Origin: a virus
Reading direction: 5' to 3' (one strand)
IMG/VR virus record: IMGVR_UViG_3300022921_000002
Location: 62,001 to 126,000 of that record
DNA length: 64,000 nucleotides
In this document: one piece after another, positions 56,950 to 64,000 of the stretch
Numbering within the stretch: the stretch's first letter is position 1
Layout of the letters: every line of letters begins with the position of its first letter
The notes under the pieces: generated by a model
Told to the model about the DNA's origin: nothing
Databases searched by the model: none
The model's input: only the letters and a program-made list of their open reading frames with translations
Program-made: the position numbers and the translations under genes

Positions 56950-57705
56950 TTAAGCTTTCCGCCAATGTTCAAATGAAGGCAGTGTTCTACTATATTCGGC
57001 GACATTTGGTTTTCTTACAATCATAACATCTCCTGCCACACAAAACCTACTTAGTTTTAAATCAGTTTTTGTTTTGAAACTTTGGAGGCCAGGTCCATCG
57101 TCACCTTCCTGTGCAACAATATCATGGTTAAGGTTTGATGGAAATACTAGTAGAACACCGTCCTTTACTGGGAATTGCCATGTTCTTGCATTTGCATAAG
57201 TCCAATTCCCACCCACGTGTTCGCCAAAGAATTTTGAATAGGGCTCATTAGGATGAGCATCACGTGGATCATAGAATCTAATATCACGGTGCCTTTGAAT
57301 ATTTACGTGTGGATAATACACCCATGAGATATGATTCTCAGCATGGTTATGGATATTTATGGATGCTTTATCGGTTATATTAAAGAATGCTTTTGTTATA
57401 AACAAATCAATCTTCATTCGGTTCACACCGATTGTCTCAAGGTACAGGTTTAAACAGTTTGGTAATACTACATCAAACCATTCCGCTAATGCAGGATCAT
57501 TGTGTACTTTCTCATAACCGATAAAGTCATGAGATACACCACTTTCCTTTGAATGTCTAAGATAAGCGTCAAACCACATATCTTTTTCTTTTTGAGTTAC
57601 AGGTTTTCTAACTTCTGTAATTGTTGTTGGAAAAATAAAGTGATTTTGAAATTCACCTTCTTGAGTTGTCGGAAACTTTTCCTCATATCTAAATTGATTT
57701 GCCAT
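56950..57705 (-). CDS. 2OG-Fe(II) oxygenase (TIGR02466-type)
   Basis: A 251-residue oxygenase. SINIHNHAENHISWVYYPHV contains the HxN/H iron-binding region, then RFYDPRDAHPNEPYSK and VFPSNLNHDIVAQEG (distal His). Common in marine myophages; hydroxylates an unknown substrate. Start at MANQFRYEEKF. Its 3' end is 1 base from the plus-strand membrane gene. Confidence 0.8.
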   Translation of the reverse strand: MANQFRYEEKFPTTQEGEFQNHFIFPTTITEVRKPVTQKEKDMWFDAYLRHSKESGVSHDFIGYEKVHNDPALAEWFDVVLPNCLNLYLETIGVNRMKIDLFITKAFFNITDKASINIHNHAENHISWVYYPHVNIQRHRDIRFYDPRDAHPNEPYSKFFGEHVGGNWTYANARTWQFPVKDGVLLVFPSNLNHDIVAQEGDDGPGLQSFKTKTDLKLSRFCVAGDVMIVRKPNVAEYSRTLPSFEHWRKA

Positions 57706-58567
57706 GCTTTCCCATTTCTAACTTATACTGATCGTGGCACATATCACCAAGCGATTTTGTCAGGTTACATAATTTTGATGGATTATCAACTATAGATTTA
57801 ACAGCATCACCGGCACGACGGCCGACAATTTTTCTATTCATTGATTTACCGGTAATTTTTTCCATAGTATCTAAGACTTCGTGGACAGTCCATCCTTGAT
57901 TACTTCCGAGGCATTCGTATGGAGTATTGGATGGTCCAGATATAGCAGCGTTGAGTAAAGAATTACAGAGATCGTTAACGTGAATGTAATCACGTACACA
58001 AGTCCCATCCCGTGTTTCATAATCATCTCCATATACTTCTACGTGTTGCCGTATGCCTGCAGCAACTTCCGCTCCAATTCTAATGAGGTGAGAACTATCC
58101 CCAAGCTGACGATTAATACCATCACTCCCACTAACATTAAAGAAACGAAAAATAGTGTACCCATCAGCTTTCTCCTTTATAATATCTTCAGCACCAACTT
58201 TTGAGCGAGCATATGGTGATGCCATTTCAAAAGCCGATGATGTAGATGCGAATATGAAATTATCAGTACGTAATTTTTGAACCGCATTGAGCGTACCCAT
58301 TGTATTGATACGATAATATGCTGATGGTTCTTTTAATGATTGTGGAACAATACTACGGCCTGCAAGGTGAACTACTGCATCACCCCAACCCATAAGCCAA
58401 TGATCCATAATATCCTGTACCCAAAACTTGTCACAGTATTTAGAAACATCATTGCTTTCGCCATGGAAATTGTTATCAAACCCATGGACTTCATATCCAT
58501 GTTCTTTTGCCAACCGACAAAAATGTGATCCGATATAACCGGACGCACCTGTCACTAATAACTTCAT
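57689..58567 (-). CDS. NAD-dependent sugar epimerase/dehydratase (GalE-like)
   Basis: A 292-residue extended SDR: LLVTGASGYIGSHFCRLAKE (NAD motif), VVHLAGRSIVPQSL, FASTSSAFEMASPYARSK (catalytic Tyr-x3-Lys), NVSGSDG and RDYIHVNDLCN. GalE is usually about 340 residues; this is shorter. Probably makes a sugar nucleotide for the glycosyltransferases. Start MKLLVTG at 58567; a CATAAATA box overlaps the spacer upstream. Confidence 0.85.
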   Translation of the reverse strand: MKLLVTGASGYIGSHFCRLAKEHGYEVHGFDNNFHGESNDVSKYCDKFWVQDIMDHWLMGWGDAVVHLAGRSIVPQSLKEPSAYYRINTMGTLNAVQKLRTDNFIFASTSSAFEMASPYARSKVGAEDIIKEKADGYTIFRFFNVSGSDGINRQLGDSSHLIRIGAEVAAGIRQHVEVYGDDYETRDGTCVRDYIHVNDLCNSLLNAAISGPSNTPYECLGSNQGWTVHEVLDTMEKITGKSMNRKIVGRRAGDAVKSIVDNPSKLCNLTKSLGDMCHDQYKLEMGKHGKSI

Positions 58568-58581
58568 AACCATACTAATAT

Positions 58582-58788
58582 TTATGTAAAGTACTTATCC
58601 AACATATCAAGTACATCCTGGTATTTTGCAATTTCAAGGATTTCTGTTTCCATTGCTTCAAATACGTCGGGGTGTTCACCTACACCTGCTGGGTTATTAA
58701 GATAAACTTCAACATTATACTTATGCTTATCAATATGACCTCTTGCGTGTGAGCGTAGTGCTTCTATTGTGTATTCTTGATGAATCAT
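58582..58788 (-). CDS. Conserved T4-like small protein, unknown
   Basis: A 68-residue protein (IEALRSHARGHIDKHKYNVE, then VYLNNPAGVGEHPDVFEAME) whose pattern recurs in cyanophage and marine myophage genomes. Helical. Function unknown. Confidence 0.65.
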   Translation of the reverse strand: MIHQEYTIEALRSHARGHIDKHKYNVEVYLNNPAGVGEHPDVFEAMETEILEIAKYQDVLDMLDKYFT

Positions 58789-58797
58789 AATATTCTC

Positions 58798-59091
58798 CTA
58801 TACAATTAAGCTTGATTGTGGTGTAACCAAACCACTCGTCATTTGTCGGTATGCGTTAGCAACCTCTTCATTTGTTTTAACTACTAATGAAATGTTATAT
58901 AATACACATTCCTTAGGATCTTGTTCACCTGTCATAGCAATTCCATTTGAAAAACCCATACCTTGTTCACTCATTGTGAGGAACCTAGGATTTTTTAGCT
59001 CAACTGTTGAGCCATCTTGTGATATTAGTTTACCTACGTATTCACCGTTTTGTGTAATTACTGTTACAATATCATTAGCTTTAAATGCCAT
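58798..59091 (-). CDS. Small Sm/SH3-like conserved protein
   Basis: Starts MAFKANDIVTVITQNGEYVG at 59091; a longer start lies inside the upstream gene. Beta-barrel pattern with LKNPRFLTMSEQGMGFSNGI and SLVVKTNEEV. Common in T4-like marine phages, perhaps RNA- or virion-associated. Function unknown. Confidence 0.65.
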   Translation of the reverse strand: MAFKANDIVTVITQNGEYVGKLISQDGSTVELKNPRFLTMSEQGMGFSNGIAMTGEQDPKECVLYNISLVVKTNEEVANAYRQMTSGLVTPQSSLIV

Positions 59092-59272
59092 CTTTTTCAC
59101 CTTTATAAATGCAAATTGCTTGTTGACCTGCTTCAAAATAACCATCGCCTTTACCAACGTCAGAACTTAGATCTTCACGTGCATAAAAGCACTCATACAT
59201 ATTAGTATGTTTGCTGACAAGTTCTACGTAAGGTATTTCATCGTACATATATACGAACACTAAAACCCACAT
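59081..59272 (-). CDS. Small conserved protein, unknown (63 aa)
   Basis: A 63-residue protein (MWVLVFVYMYDEIPYVELVS...) with a hydrophobic first strand and two cysteines (ECFYAR, AICIYKG). Overlaps the next gene by 11 bases and lies 16 bases after tRNA-Arg. No domain recognised. Confidence 0.5.
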   Translation of the reverse strand: MWVLVFVYMYDEIPYVELVSKHTNMYECFYAREDLSSDVGKGDGYFEAGQQAICIYKGEKDGI

Positions 59273-59287
59273 TGTTATTCCTTTATT

Positions 59288-59365
59288 TGGTGATCTCTGT
59301 AGGACTCGAACCTACGACCTAGTGCTTAGAAGGCACTTGCTCTAATCCTGCTGAGCTAAGAGACC
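59288..59365 (-). tRNA. tRNA-Arg (anticodon TCT)
   Basis: 78 bases including encoded CCA. Acceptor GGTCTCT/AGAGATC (one G-T pair), D-arm with AGCTC...GAGC, anticodon stem-loop AGTGC CTTCTAA GCACT, T-arm GTAGG TTCGAGT CCTAC. Decodes AGA/AGG, codons often used by AT-rich phages. Confidence 0.95.
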
Positions 59366-59829
59366 TATCTTTGAAAATTAAGAACGTATCGTTTACCGTC
59401 AATAAAAAATCTAATCGTCGAGTGCGAATACACGTCGGCGTTTACGGTATCTCGATATTCAACAACATCACATTGTTCAGTCCATTCATAACCAACAATA
59501 CGTTGTTGTGTTTTTGGTCGTGATCCTTGATCTGCACCAACCAATCCTCCAATTACCGCGCCGACTGCTGCACCATCATCGTTACCTGATACTCCTTTAC
59601 CTAGGATACCTCCGATAATCATACCTGCAAGAGCACCACCTGCGGCATCACCTTGGGATTGTACCGTCTCGTAAATCGGTACTTTCACATCATTACAAAC
59701 GAGCTTTTCAACAATCTGAACGGAACGTGCTTGCTTTGTATGGTCAAACACTCTCACGTTAGTCGGAGTTTCGTTTGCAAAGACTGGTGTTGCAACAGTC
59801 AGCGCGGTTAGAAATACTAAATTTTTCAT
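59365..59829 (-). CDS. Glycine-zipper outer-membrane-type protein (17 kDa antigen-like)
   Basis: A 154-residue exported protein with a signal peptide (MKNLVFLTALTVATPVFANE). Middle: GGALAGMIIGGILGKGVSGN and AVGAVIGGLVGADQGS, a glycine-zipper 2TM pair, with cysteines in VCND and QCDV. Such proteins sit in the outer membrane. The stop TAG overlaps the first base of tRNA-Arg, so they share a transcript. Confidence 0.75.
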   Translation of the reverse strand: MKNLVFLTALTVATPVFANETPTNVRVFDHTKQARSVQIVEKLVCNDVKVPIYETVQSQGDAAGGALAGMIIGGILGKGVSGNDDGAAVGAVIGGLVGADQGSRPKTQQRIVGYEWTEQCDVVEYRDTVNADVYSHSTIRFFIDGKRYVLNFQR

Positions 59830-59833
59830 TTTA

Positions 59834-60058
59834 TTATCCAATCAATCTTTTAGCATAACGAACGGTCATTAGTTGTGCTTCACTAAGACCTTTCATAGAT
59901 GCAGTTTCAGCAAGATGCTCACCTACATCCGAAAAGGAATTCAGGATAGGTAACGGAATGTTCATAAATTCACCTGATTCAGATGCCCACATCATTTTAC
60001 GGCCAAAGGATGAAACGATTTTTTGTGCGGCAGTTTGTTCAAAGAATGTAATGTTCAT
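59834..60058 (-). CDS. Small helical protein, unknown (74 aa)
   Basis: A 74-residue protein (MNITFFEQTAAQKIVSSFGR...) ending MTVRYAKRLIG, directly after the promoter at 60086-60114. Helical. No family recognised. Confidence 0.5.
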   Translation of the reverse strand: MNITFFEQTAAQKIVSSFGRKMMWASESGEFMNIPLPILNSFSDVGEHLAETASMKGLSEAQLMTVRYAKRLIG

Positions 60059-60085
60059 AGATAGTTTCCTTTATTTGATTATTCC

Positions 60086-60114
60086 ATAATAACTGATTCT
60101 AAAGCATTTGTCAA
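60086..60114 (-). promoter_or_regulatory. Sigma70-like early promoter
   Basis: Minus strand TTGACA, 17-base spacer AATGCTTTAGAATCAGT, TATTAT. The whole spacer is identical to that at 27312-27340, which is strong evidence of a duplicated promoter. Confidence 0.85.
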
Positions 60115-60482
60115 TGGTTAATTTCAATTATTTTAACAAATTCTGTAATTAATTCTTTAGATTTTTCACGTGCCTCAGTTTCCCACCAACAAGTTTCGTA
60201 TTCTGTGTCAGTTTGTAATGCAGCATTAAGATCATCAAACTCATATTGTTTAACGTGAACAAGCTCGTGAGCAATGGTTGAAAATATTTCCGTGATATTA
60301 CGATTAATGGTTTTTACCAAAATCAGATAATAACCTTTTTCTATATCAACACATATACCATTGCCTTCGAGCTCATCCTCAGCTTCGAGGACGATTTGCT
60401 CTGGGAACACGTTTAGATTGTTACAACAAAATGCAACAAACTTTTTTACCAGATCTTCATTATCAAGATTAGTTTTAATCAT
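60111..60482 (-). CDS. HExxH metallopeptidase-like protein
   Basis: About 123 residues from ATG 60482 (MIKTNLDNEDLVKKFVAF...). IAHELVHVKQYEF holds a HExxH zinc site. Paralogous in core to the gene at 61032 (HEMVHVKQY). SprT-like or DUF-type; inferred to cut a host protein or be an inactive relative. Overlaps the YubB-like gene by 8 bases. Confidence 0.65.
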   Translation of the reverse strand: MIKTNLDNEDLVKKFVAFCCNNLNVFPEQIVLEAEDELEGNGICVDIEKGYYLILVKTINRNITEIFSTIAHELVHVKQYEFDDLNAALQTDTEYETCWWETEAREKSKELITEFVKIIEINH

Positions 60483-60981
60483 CATCTTCGTAATCAAAGT
60501 CTTCAAGGTATTCGTTATATTCTTCTTCAATGCTAAAATGTTCTAGCAAATCATCAGGAATTTCATCAATTGACGAACGGTCTTCCAAATTATATTCGTA
60601 ATACTCGTCTTCCATTGTTTCAGAATTAAATTGCCCAACAAACCCAATGCCTGACTCCCAATATTTCAAATCAACAGAACAGTCTTTGTTAAGGGTGGCG
60701 AATGTTTCCAATGCGGTGATTGGTGGACCCCATGCAGAATCGACAGTACCAACAATACGAAGTGTATTAGCGTTTACAACATCAAGTTCTAGGTTCTCAG
60801 GATCAACATCCCATTTAGTACCCCATGCTTCAAGCTGGTCACCGATTCCGATTGATTCATCTTCCTTAAGAGGTACGAGTTGTTGAAGTAAACCACCTTG
60901 ATCTTGAGCCTTTTCAAAAATCTCAGTGATTAAATCAGTCGGTCCGCTTATTTCAATATCATTCATACACCAATTGGGCAT
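60475..60981 (-). CDS. YubB/Api92-type ferredoxin-like protein (DUF1281)
   Basis: A 168-residue protein with the diagnostic N-terminus MPNWCMNDIEISGPTDLITE and GIGFVGQFNS..., as in Api92/YubB of plasmids and phages. Acidic tail (YNEYLEDFDYEDDD). Driven by the consensus promoter at 61007-61035. Biological role unclear. Confidence 0.8.
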   Translation of the reverse strand: MPNWCMNDIEISGPTDLITEIFEKAQDQGGLLQQLVPLKEDESIGIGDQLEAWGTKWDVDPENLELDVVNANTLRIVGTVDSAWGPPITALETFATLNKDCSVDLKYWESGIGFVGQFNSETMEDEYYEYNLEDRSSIDEIPDDLLEHFSIEEEYNEYLEDFDYEDDD

Positions 60982-61006
60982 GCTGTTTCTCCTTTGTTAT
61001 TATGTT

Positions 61007-61035
61007 ATTATAACTGATTCTATTTTGAATGTCAA
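61007..61035 (-). promoter_or_regulatory. Full-consensus sigma70 early promoter
   Basis: Minus strand TTGACA, 17-base spacer, TATAAT: exact consensus in both hexamers. Again carries the AATCAGT spacer tail. Confidence 0.9.
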
Positions 61036-61436
61036 TAGGATTTAAAGCAATCAAACATAATCTTTTCTAATTCGAAGGCTTCTTGTTCCCATGGTGAATT
61101 ATAATAATCACCATCAAATGTTTTACCATACCAACGTGACGGTTTCTTACCGATACCTGAAACAAGCTCACCTTTTAGGTATTGTTTAACGTGTACCATT
61201 TCATGGAAGAAAGTAGTGAGGATCTGGTCTTGCTGGTTTTTTCCATCAATATAAACACACAGCTCAAGATCCTCAGGGTCGTATTCAACATAACCAAAAC
61301 AATCATTATCGAACTCACCATTAAATAACACTTCCATTTCACCTTCGATTTCAAGGAACTCTGATGCAAACGCAACAGCACGGTCCATCATGGCATCAGG
61401 TATTTTTGCTGGTTTATCATATGAGACATAAAACAT
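61032..61436 (-). CDS. HExxH metallopeptidase-like protein
   Basis: A 134-residue protein; FFHEMVHVKQYLKGEL contains the HExxH site, and the downstream YNSPWEQEAFELEKIM provides a Glu. Likely SprT-like protein fold. The start overlaps the gp52 stop by one base (TAATG). Second of two such proteins 550 bases apart. Confidence 0.65.
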   Translation of the reverse strand: MFYVSYDKPAKIPDAMMDRAVAFASEFLEIEGEMEVLFNGEFDNDCFGYVEYDPEDLELCVYIDGKNQQDQILTTFFHEMVHVKQYLKGELVSGIGKKPSRWYGKTFDGDYYNSPWEQEAFELEKIMFDCFKSY

Positions 61437-62776
61437 TATGCCACCTCTTTAAGATCAAGCTCAAATTGTTTCTTTGCAGTTGTATTGTTCCAATACCGCA
61501 AATCAGTTTCAGCTTCTTTGATTTCCTTGGCAAGCTTTTGTACCATTTCATCAGTTAGGCTCATAATGTTAATTGCGAGTAACTTATCAGCATCTTCTGG
61601 TAATGCTGAGGTGACATTAAGGATTTGCTCGGCGACATCTTTTTTCTTGCGGTTCTTGAATACAATTTTATCATCAAGTACTGCTTGGATGAATTCCATT
61701 TTAACACGTAACCAACGTGCTAATTCGATTGCTTCTTGTTTACGCAATTCAATACGAGCATTGAGAATACCCAAACGGTAATCACAAAAATCTTTAATGA
61801 GATCAAGTTCATTTTTGTACTCACGGAGTTTACCATTAAAATCAATAACAGTAATATTTTCGGTGAGTGGCTTTGATAATTTGAACTTACGATATATTTT
61901 ATCGTTATCCCAATCTGAACTACCTTTTTGTTTTAATTTAACATCAAAACGAAAACCAGTTTTATCACATAAATCTTCATATGATACAATGTCACCATCT
62001 TCCTCAAGTTTATCGAGAACCTTAACGTAACCTTCACGGTCAAAACCGTATGGTACTTCAGTGATTGTCATTGTTGTTTTGGTTGGTTTACTGAAAACAC
62101 CATTAACAGAATACTTATCTTCGATAGAATCATATGTAACTGTACCATTGAAATCAGGAAAGGACACTGGAAGTCTTCTCGATATGTTACCACTCGACAA
62201 GTATTCATCGCAAGCACGAGAGAGATCGTTTTTTGATCGCGGAAGAATGTTTGTTGCGAAACCAGTTGCAATTCCTTTAGTTCCATTTGCCAATACCAAA
62301 GGAATAACTGGCAGGTAGAATGCTGGCGGCTCATGCTCAGGATCATTATGTTCAGGTGACAATTCCAAATCTTTGATATATGTTTTGAAATTTTCATGGA
62401 CACGAGTATATACATAACGTGCCGCACCAGGTTCTTGAACAAGTCGAGTACCAAATGACCCACGGCCTTCAACTAAACAAATATTGTTATTCCATGTTGC
62501 TGCCATCAATTGACCGGCACCTGCCGCTGATGTTTCACCGTGGTTGTAGCCGTAATCAGAAATGATACCAGCAACAGCAGATACCTTTTTGAAATCTGAT
62601 TTAGAGTTTAGCAATGAGGAGTACAAATAAAACCGTTGTACTGGTTTCAACCCATCAATCATATTTGGGATTGCTCTCGACTCAACCGTATACATTGCAA
62701 ATGATAACCATTCGTTTTTAGCAACGGCGCTAATTGGGTATTGGTGTTGATCTTCAACAAAATCTAAAACGCTCAT
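61436..62776 (-). CDS. gp52: DNA topoisomerase II medium subunit gp52
   Basis: A 446-residue protein (T4 gp52 is 442). SFAMYTVESRAIPNMIDGLK followed by PVQRF, DYGYNHGETSAAGAGQLMA, WNNNICLVEGRGSFGTR, and GAARYVYTRVHENF (catalytic Tyr in YTR), all strongly gp52/GyrA-like. With gp39 it makes the T4-type type II topoisomerase for replication-fork relief. Overlaps the 134-residue gene by one base. Confidence 0.95.
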   Translation of the reverse strand: MSVLDFVEDQHQYPISAVAKNEWLSFAMYTVESRAIPNMIDGLKPVQRFYLYSSLLNSKSDFKKVSAVAGIISDYGYNHGETSAAGAGQLMAATWNNNICLVEGRGSFGTRLVQEPGAARYVYTRVHENFKTYIKDLELSPEHNDPEHEPPAFYLPVIPLVLANGTKGIATGFATNILPRSKNDLSRACDEYLSSGNISRRLPVSFPDFNGTVTYDSIEDKYSVNGVFSKPTKTTMTITEVPYGFDREGYVKVLDKLEEDGDIVSYEDLCDKTGFRFDVKLKQKGSSDWDNDKIYRKFKLSKPLTENITVIDFNGKLREYKNELDLIKDFCDYRLGILNARIELRKQEAIELARWLRVKMEFIQAVLDDKIVFKNRKKKDVAEQILNVTSALPEDADKLLAINIMSLTDEMVQKLAKEIKEAETDLRYWNNTTAKKQFELDLKEVA

Positions 62777-62800
62777 AGTAATTCCTTTATGATTCTATCC

Positions 62801-62829
62801 ATTCTACAACATTAAACCTGGTTTGTCAA
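62801..62829 (-). promoter_or_regulatory. Sigma70-like early promoter for gp52
   Basis: Minus strand TTGACA, 17-base spacer, TAGAAT. Lies within the end of the 50-residue gene; gp52 starts 25 bases downstream. Confidence 0.7.
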
Positions 62830-62964
62830 CCGATAATTACAGTACACCATCCAACCTTCATAAGCAAAGTATGCCATGATGGGTCCAATGAATGGTGCAA
62901 AGAATAGGTTGAGCATTATCCATGCAAACAAAATAGCTAACAATATGTCATACCATAAAATCAT
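62812..62964 (-). CDS. Small membrane protein (50 aa)
   Basis: ATG 62964 overlaps the gp39 stop (ATGA). Product is almost entirely hydrophobic (WYDILLAILFAWIMLNLFFA, PFIGPIMAYFAYEGWMVY), two helices. Between the two topoisomerase subunit genes. Role unknown. Confidence 0.55.
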   Translation of the reverse strand: MILWYDILLAILFAWIMLNLFFAPFIGPIMAYFAYEGWMVYCNYRLTNQV

Positions 62965-64000
62965 GCGAACATATACTCCTTACGCAAGGTTGAGTCTTTA
63001 CCGAACATCATTTGGAATACTGATGCATCATCAACCGTAACCGTATCATAAACCGGTTTATTAATAATGGTATCATATTCATCTTCGGTCAAGCTGCCTA
63101 GGCCTTTGATATAACGGTGCTTCCAATTTGTTTGTTCTTGTTTGAACTTTGAAGCATCTTCATATGTGTAGAACCATTTAATGTCTTTGCCTTTAGTTGA
63201 AATCATAATTGGAGTACGTGTGATTTTAACACGTTTCTCAGATAACAACCGCGGCCAAAATTTGTAAAAGAATGCAATCAGCAACGGACTGATGTGGCCA
63301 ATACCATCGTGGTCAGCATCGGTTAATGTTGCAATTGATTCATATGACATATTATCAATAGAATTTGGATTGTTAATGTCGAGGTTTAGAACCGCAACCA
63401 ATTCTGACAATTCTTTGTTCTTTAGCACATCCGCAGGTTTCATATCCCACGTGTTCATAATAACACCACGCAATGGATATGCACCAACCGTATCAGGATC
63501 ACGTACTTTGAGTAAGAAACCCATTGCCGAGTCACCTTCAACAATTTTCAGTGTTGAGTTTGGTTTGTTAGCAGAGATGTGCTTTGCAACTTTGACTTTT
63601 CTCAAATTCTTTTGAGCAATTGTAGCGGCACGTTTATCAGCAGCCTGTTTCTTTGCAAGCTGTGCTTCGATAATTGGTTCAATAATTGACGGTGTTGCCA
63701 TGATCTTACGAGCAAAGAATAAAGCATCTTTTACGTTTGCTTCTGTGTAGTGTTCTTTGACATTACCCATTGGGTTTGTTAACCGTTCCTTTGTTTGAGA
63801 ATCAAACTTTGGATTGGTGAAGTTTCGAGCAAACATAACCATGGTCAAACCATTTTTAATTGTCATATTACCGACTTCAATACGGTGTTTCCGTTTAATC
63901 ATAACAGCCAATTGAGTAATTACGTTATGCATTATCCAATCAACATAAGTACCACCTTGACGAGTATTCACACCATTAACAAATGAGTTTGAACGGAACC
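62961..64000 (-). CDS. gp39: DNA topoisomerase II large subunit gp39 (5' end missing)
   Basis: The frame is open at 64000, so the N-terminal ATPase part lies beyond the window (the visible part is about 346 codons). TOPRIM motifs KIVEGDSAMGFLL and LTDADHDGIGHISP carry the acidic metal site, and an ALFFARK-type transducer precedes it. GyrB-like subunit partnering gp52. It ends ATGA into the small membrane gene. Confidence 0.93.
   Translation of the reverse strand, partial: FRSNSFVNGVNTRQGGTYVDWIMHNVITQLAVMIKRKHRIEVGNMTIKNGLTMVMFARNFTNPKFDSQTKERLTNPMGNVKEHYTEANVKDALFFARKIMATPSIIEPIIEAQLAKKQAADKRAATIAQKNLRKVKVAKHISANKPNSTLKIVEGDSAMGFLLKVRDPDTVGAYPLRGVIMNTWDMKPADVLKNKELSELVAVLNLDINNPNSIDNMSYESIATLTDADHDGIGHISPLLIAFFYKFWPRLLSEKRVKITRTPIMISTKGKDIKWFYTYEDASKFKQEQTNWKHRYIKGLGSLTEDEYDTIINKPVYDTVTVDDASVFQMMFGKDSTLRKEYMFA

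Noticed and set aside
58579-58586. Minus-strand CATAAATA before the GalE-like gene
   Set aside because: One base off the late box and too near the start codon; kept only as a remark in the gene entry.

Overview
This window is a contiguous piece of a large, AT-rich marine T4-like myovirus (Caudoviricetes). The evidence is T4-type tail and baseplate genes (gp5, gp27, gp53, gp48, gp4, gp54, gp26, a gp51-like gene, a tape-measure candidate), the T4 replication cluster in T4 order (gp45, gp44, gp62, regA), a dCMP hydroxymethylase (gp42), DexA, topoisomerase gp52/gp39, exact T4-type late promoter boxes (TATAAATA) and a family of sigma70-like early promoters. The host should be Gram-negative, because the phage carries an outer-membrane lipoprotein channel (CsgG), secreted proteins and an autotransporter-like barrel. 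The flavour (Hsp20, 2OG oxygenases, sulfotransferase, many short overlapping genes) resembles marine myophages of SAR11/OM43-type or cyanobacterial hosts. No photosynthesis genes are present, so a heterotrophic host is more likely (inference).

Layout. 1-3.5 kb (-) and 3.5-8.4 kb (+): baseplate/tail module read divergently from two late promoters. 8.4-12.4 kb (-): a GT-B glycosyltransferase, a terminator, small membrane and phasin-like genes, Hsp20. 12.4-28.2 kb (-): replication and nucleotide metabolism (dUTPase, RegA, clamp loader, clamp, DexA, dCMP deaminase, dCMP hydroxymethylase, a MazZ-like dNTP pyrophosphohydrolase) mixed with DNA methyltransferases, glycosyltransferases, a nucleotidyltransferase-kinase fusion, and an intact FabF-type ketoacyl-ACP synthase. 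28.4-41 kb (-): one tightly overlapping late operon that starts with duplicated fibre-like genes and runs into two radical-SAM enzymes, glycosyltransferases, methyltransferases, an SGNH hydrolase, a QueC-like PP-loop enzyme, an AspH-like hydroxylase, a GNAT and a sulfotransferase. 41.4-42.3 kb: promoter, structured RNA, tRNA-Trp, tRNA-Pro and terminator. 42.3-43.9 kb (-): small early genes including a thermonuclease.

43.9-51.3 kb (+) is the most striking block. A late promoter precedes two holin-like proteins, then CsgF, CsgG, two curlin-like repeat proteins, a FecR-domain protein, a small beta-rich protein and a large autotransporter-like protein. This looks like a phage-borne curli (functional amyloid) secretion system. 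It is followed by a (-) late operon with KdsB-like and GmhA-like sugar enzymes (51.3-53.3 kb). A (+) cassette then encodes a CHASE2-class III adenylate cyclase, a class 3 lipase and small membrane proteins (53.3-56.9 kb). 57-64 kb (-) holds a 2OG oxygenase, a GalE-like epimerase, small early genes with strong promoters, tRNA-Arg, paired HExxH proteins and topoisomerase gp52/gp39 (5' end outside the window).

How the parts fit: the early (-) genes make modified DNA precursors and replicate the genome. The late genes build the tail, and probably decorate fibres or envelope glycans. The + strand late block appears devoted to exporting proteins through, or into, the host outer membrane around the time of lysis. 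Functions come from motif recognition by eye; no database search was run.
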